Shown piece by piece: positions 6,234 to 8,976 of a DNA stretch of 8,976 nt. This stretch comes from an uncultured Aquimonas sp. Its GTDB lineage: Bacteria > Pseudomonadota > Gammaproteobacteria > Xanthomonadales > Xanthomonadaceae. The stretch is taken from the NCBI GenBank assembly GCA_946481615.1, contig CAMLOR010000124.1, positions 1 through 8,976 of the forward strand, read 5' to 3'. The position numbers and the translations under genes were made by a program. Position 1 is the stretch's first letter, and every line of letters starts with the position of its first letter. The notes below the pieces were generated by a model, which was not told the DNA's origin, ran no database searches, and saw only the letters and a list, made by a program, of their open reading frames with translations.

Positions 6234-7130
6234 GTAGCTGCATTGGAAGTAGACGACGTCCTGCTGGTTCAGGCCGATGGCCTGGCCCAGCGAGATGGCG
6301 CCGTTCTTGCGCAGATGCACCTCGTCGCGGTGCAGGCGCAGTTCGTCGTCGTCGCCGAGTTTCACGTAGCTCGCGTTGGTGGAGCGGTCGGAGATGACGA
6401 AATAGCCTTTCTTGAACTCGATGAGCGCATGTGTGCGGCTCACCCATTCGGCGTCGATCACCAGCGAATTGCCGGCGTCGCGCCCCATGGTGAAGGGCTG
6501 CGAATTCTCGTTGAGCTCCATCACCTGGCCGCGGTAGCGCAGCGTGAGCTTGACGTTGGTGGTGCCGCCGTCGTCGATGCGGATGGCGCGCTGCACCGTG
6601 GTGATGTTGGAGGTGTCTTCCTGCCAGATGACGTCGACGATCTCGATGGGCAGCAGCTTGCCGGAGACGCGCGCGCGGCCCAGGCTGCGGCTGCGGATGG
6701 TGCCGGCGCTGGTCAGGCCCTTGAGGGTGCTGGCGGTGGTGACGATCTGCTCGCGCTTGGCCAGCGAGGCCATGCGCGCGGCGGTGTTGACGGCGTCGCC
6801 GTAGACGTCGTTCTCCTCCACCAGGGTGTCGCCGTGGTGCAGGCCGATGCGGATGCCGAGGTTGTCGCGCACGAAGACGAGGTCGTGCGCCACCCGCTTC
6901 TGCATGTCGCAGGCCGCCAGCACCCCGGCCATGGCCGAGGGCAGCGTGCACATGATCTCGTCGCCGATGGTCTTGATGACCTTGCCGCCGTGGCTGGCGC
7001 AGACCTTGGAGAGCGCATCGAGCACCGCCGCGATGATGCGGCGCGCTTCCACATCGCCGCGCTGCTCGAACAGCTTGGTGCTGCCGCTGACGTCGGCGAA
7101 CAGGATGCAGAGCGGCTGGGTCTGGCTCAT
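6231..7130 (-). CDS. Class III adenylate cyclase with C-terminal FHA domain
   Basis: A soluble 299-residue protein with no signal or membrane segment. Residues 5 to about 165 are a class III nucleotidyl cyclase domain with a full catalytic set: metal-binding Asp13 (FADVSGST) and Asp57 (TIGDE), base-selecting Lys53 and Asp108 (NDVYGD), and transition-state residues Asn115 and Arg119 (AVNTAARM). A Lys/Asp pair points to ATP rather than GTP, so cAMP is the expected product. Such domains work as homodimers. Residues about 190-299 are a FHA phosphothreonine-binding domain: Gly216-Arg217, Ser231-Arg-Thr-His234 and Asn252 in STNASYV (canonical STNGTYV/F). The expected partner is a phosphorylated Thr on a kinase substrate, but no Ser/Thr kinase gene is in the window. 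The start at ATG 7130 has a GGGAG only 2 nt upstream, rather close. The next gene is directly coupled at its end. Confidence 0.92.
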   Translation of the reverse strand: MSQTQPLCILFADVSGSTKLFEQRGDVEARRIIAAVLDALSKVCASHGGKVIKTIGDEIMCTLPSAMAGVLAACDMQKRVAHDLVFVRDNLGIRIGLHHGDTLVEENDVYGDAVNTAARMASLAKREQIVTTASTLKGLTSAGTIRSRSLGRARVSGKLLPIEIVDVIWQEDTSNITTVQRAIRIDDGGTTNVKLTLRYRGQVMELNENSQPFTMGRDAGNSLVIDAEWVSRTHALIEFKKGYFVISDRSTNASYVKLGDDDELRLHRDEVHLRKNGAISLGQAIGLNQQDVVYFQCSY

Positions 7131-7182
7131 GGCTCCCGGATGATAGGGGAATCGGGTTGCGGGCGTCAGCCCCCGGGGCCGA
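7131..7182 (-). promoter_or_regulatory. 52-nt gap before the cyclase gene, with its ribosome site
   Basis: The gap carries GGGAG (- strand, 7137-7133) just before the cyclase ATG, a CCCCGGGG palindrome at 7171-7178 and a weak 4-bp hairpin GGGC-GTCA-GCCC at 7161-7172. No U-tract follows, so no terminator is supported and the cyclase could be read through from the dehydrogenase side. Confidence 0.4.
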
Positions 7183-7368
7183 TCAACGACGCGGGATCAG
7201 AAGATCGCGCGGCTCCATGGTCAGCCCTGCTTCGGGGCCGAAGCCGCGGGCCTCCAGGGCCGCGATATGCGACTCCAGCTCCGCCAATCGCTGCGCGGGC
7301 GTGAGCTGGAGGAACCATTCGACGAGGCGGGCTTCGTCGATGGAGTCGATCGATGCCGCACGGTCCAT
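7183..7368 (-). CDS. Small conserved-looking protein of unknown function (61 aa)
   Basis: ATG at 7368 lies 9 nt after the dehydrogenase stop, and TGA is at 7183-7185. The product is acidic at the start and basic at the end. It contains a predicted amphipathic helical segment, ARLVEWFLQLTPAQRLAELE, then SHIAALEARGFGP. The L-T-P-A-Q-R-L-A-E-L pattern resembles short helical motifs in many small proteobacterial proteins, but I cannot name a family. Codons use G/C at the third position as strongly as the neighbours, and the tight spacing suggests it is translated by coupling to the dehydrogenase, since no good ribosome site precedes it. It has no cysteines, signal peptide or membrane segment. It might be an accessory of the dehydrogenase or an unrelated filler gene. 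Confidence 0.6.
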   Translation of the reverse strand: MDRAASIDSIDEARLVEWFLQLTPAQRLAELESHIAALEARGFGPEAGLTMEPRDLLIPRR

Positions 7369-7377
7369 GATTCGATG

Positions 7378-8976
7378 CTACGCCAGCGCCTCGCCGGCCG
7401 CCGCGATGTCGCCCTCGCCCGGGATGACGAGGAAGGCGGCGCCGGCCAGCGGCGTGTAGGTGTCGGCGCCGACCACGCGGCGCTGGGGGACGTTGCCCAG
7501 GCCGGCCTCGACCAGGGCGGTGATGATGCCCTCGCCCACGCCGGCGCTGCGGCGGCCTTCATCGACGACCACGATGCGCTTCGCGCTGCGGGCCTGTTCG
7601 GCGATGAACGCCTCGTTGAGCGGCTGCAGCCAGCGCAGGTCGACCACGCGCGCCTTCCAGCCGTGCTTCTTTTCGAGCTCGCGCACCGCGCGCAGGCTCA
7701 TCGGTACACCGTTGCCGAAGGTGAATACGACGAGATCGTCGCCCTCGCCGTAGACGCGGCCCTCGCCCAGCGGCATGGCCTGGTCCGGCGCCGGGTACGA
7801 GGTCAGCCAGCCACCGTCGCCGGCTTCGTACAGATCCTTGGTCATGTAGAGCGCGATCGGCTCGAGGTAGGCGCAGACGCGGCCGTCCACCTTCGCCAGC
7901 GCCATCAGCGTGCGCAGCATCGTCGCGGCGTCGTCGCCGCGGCTGGGGCAGCCGACCACGAGGCCCGGGATGTCGCGCAGCGCGGTGATCGAGTTGTCGT
8001 TGTGGAAATGCCCGCCGAAGCCGCGCTGGTAGCCCAGGCTCGCGATGCGCATCACCATCGGATTGCGGTACTGCCCGTTGCTGAAGAACTGCAGCGAACA
8101 GGCCTCGCCGCGGATCTGGTCGCAGGCATTGTGGAAATAGGCCAGGTACTGGATCTCGGGCAGCGGCAGCATGCCCAGGTTCGAATAGCCCTGAGCCAGG
8201 CCCAGGATGATGGTCTCGTCGAGCAGCGTGTTGAACACGCGCGTGCCCTTGAAGGCCTTGTGCAGGCCCTTGGTGACCGTGTACACGCCGCCCTTCTGCG
8301 CCACGTCTTCGCCGAACAGCAGCGCTTCGGGATACTTCACGAACAGATCGTGCAGCGCCTGGTTGATCTGGATCGCCAGATGGCGCGGCGGCAGTTTCTC
8401 CGGCAGCTTTTCCTCGCTGCCGAACACCGCCACGCGCCTGTCGTGCGCAGGCGCCCGCGAGGCTTCCTTCGCCACCGCCTTCGGCGTGTAGGGCGCGAGC
8501 GGCGCCATCACGTCTTCCAGCGTCGACAGGCGCGGGCGCGCGTCGGCGTCCTCGGCGGCCTCGAAACAGCGCGCGCGGATCGCCTCGTATTTCGCCAGCA
8601 GTTCCTCCGGCGTCATCAGGCCGGATTCGAGCGCGATCGCCGCCGAACGCAGCAGCGGATCGCTGGCCTCGACCGCGCAGAGTTCTTCCAGCGCGCGCCA
8701 TTCGATCTCGAAGTCGGTGCCGGCGTGGCCCATGATGCGCGTGGTGCGCAGGTGCAGGAAGGTCGGGCGACGCGTGCGGCGGCAATGCTCCACCGCGGCC
8801 TGCACCTGGCCGTAGCCTTCGGCGATGTCGAGGCCGTCGGCGTAGAAGTAGTCGAGGTCGCGCCGGCCGCTGAAGTTCTGCGCGATCCACCCCGTCGGTG
8901 TCTTCACCGAAATGCCGATGCCGTTGTCCTCGCACACGAACAGCACGGGCGCCGGCAGCTTCTGGTAGGCCGTCCA
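7378..8976 (-). CDS. Fused E1 alpha/beta 2-oxo acid dehydrogenase, thiamine diphosphate-dependent (N-terminal part outside window)
   Basis: The frame is open from the right edge to TAG at 7378-7380, giving 532 visible residues; the GTG at 8946 is internal. Residues 1 to about 135 are the end of an E1 alpha thiamine-diphosphate domain. PVLFVCEDNGIGIS holds the Asn of the GDG-to-N cofactor motif (the GDG part lies outside), and RIMGHAGTD fits the alpha active-site loop. A linker follows. Residues about 195-385 are the E1 beta pyrimidine-binding domain: FGEDVAQKGGVYTVTKGL with the cofactor-activating Glu223, LPEIQYLAYFHNACDQIRGE, and GGHFHND with the active-site histidines near 323-325. Residues about 405-525 are the transketolase C-terminal domain (WLQPLNE, VVVDEG, GVGEGI). 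Alpha and beta in one chain replace the usual two genes. The likely reaction is oxidative decarboxylation of a 2-oxo acid (branched-chain or pyruvate-type), with transfer to an E2 lipoyl protein not seen here. Substrate cannot be fixed from the sequence. Confidence 0.93.
   Translation of the reverse strand, partial: WTAYQKLPAPVLFVCEDNGIGISVKTPTGWIAQNFSGRRDLDYFYADGLDIAEGYGQVQAAVEHCRRTRRPTFLHLRTTRIMGHAGTDFEIEWRALEELCAVEASDPLLRSAAIALESGLMTPEELLAKYEAIRARCFEAAEDADARPRLSTLEDVMAPLAPYTPKAVAKEASRAPAHDRRVAVFGSEEKLPEKLPPRHLAIQINQALHDLFVKYPEALLFGEDVAQKGGVYTVTKGLHKAFKGTRVFNTLLDETIILGLAQGYSNLGMLPLPEIQYLAYFHNACDQIRGEACSLQFFSNGQYRNPMVMRIASLGYQRGFGGHFHNDNSITALRDIPGLVVGCPSRGDDAATMLRTLMALAKVDGRVCAYLEPIALYMTKDLYEAGDGGWLTSYPAPDQAMPLGEGRVYGEGDDLVVFTFGNGVPMSLRAVRELEKKHGWKARVVDLRWLQPLNEAFIAEQARSAKRIVVVDEGRRSAGVGEGIITALVEAGLGNVPQRRVVGADTYTPLAGAAFLVIPGEGDIAAAGEALA

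Noticed and set aside
7140..7169. Sigma70-like promoter on the - strand: CTGACG (7169-7164), 18-nt spacer, TATCAT (7145-7140)
   Set aside because: The -10 match is good, but it ends only 9 nt before the cyclase ATG. The start of transcription would fall inside or after the ribosome site, so it is probably chance unless the message is nearly leaderless.
6243..7304. A 353-residue + strand frame opposite the cyclase gene
   Set aside because: Ala/Val/Asp-rich shadow of the cyclase codons; the opposite strand carries every class III cyclase and FHA key residue.

Overview
The window is dense, very GC-rich bacterial DNA with strong third-position G/C bias. That bias is why long spurious open frames run opposite or out of phase with nearly every real gene. 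Gene content and style suggest a gammaproteobacterium of the Xanthomonadales/Lysobacterales type (Lysobacter, Dokdonella or Rhodanobacteraceae-like): a DUF1501 Tat-exported protein, a DUF4124-glutaredoxin fusion, a single-chain fused E1 alpha/beta 2-oxo acid dehydrogenase, and secreted proteins ending in tandem Trp-rich modules. This placement is inference from family content, not from a marker gene.

Layout. At the left edge, on the + strand, lies a DUF1501 protein whose first residues, probably including the twin-arginine pair, are cut off. It converges on a very large - strand gene (1393-5667), with only 22 bp between the stop codons. Everything else is on the - strand. In transcription order from the right edge these are: the 3' part of a fused thiamine-diphosphate-dependent E1 dehydrogenase (truncated by the window), a 61-residue unknown protein 9 nt after it, a class III nucleotidyl cyclase with a C-terminal FHA domain, an exported DUF4124-glutaredoxin protein starting 1 nt after the cyclase stop, and 70 nt further on the giant secreted protein. 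No RNA gene, mobile element, CRISPR array or gene-free stretch over 300 bases is present. The longest gaps are 52 and 70 nt.

The most unusual object is the giant protein (1424 residues from the preferred start). It has a signal peptide, then 14 RCC1-type blades (two sets of seven), then about seven TolB/PD40-like blades, then two copies of a Trp/Gly-rich C-terminal module. Each of the 14 RCC1 blades carries a cysteine pair, usually exactly 10 residues apart, giving 34 cysteines in the mature chain. The gene immediately upstream encodes an exported glutaredoxin-fold protein with an intact CGYC site. A working hypothesis is that these two form a substrate and thiol-redox-helper pair, possibly under the same transcription unit as the cyclase-FHA regulator. 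The sequence supports the arrangement; the functional link is inference.
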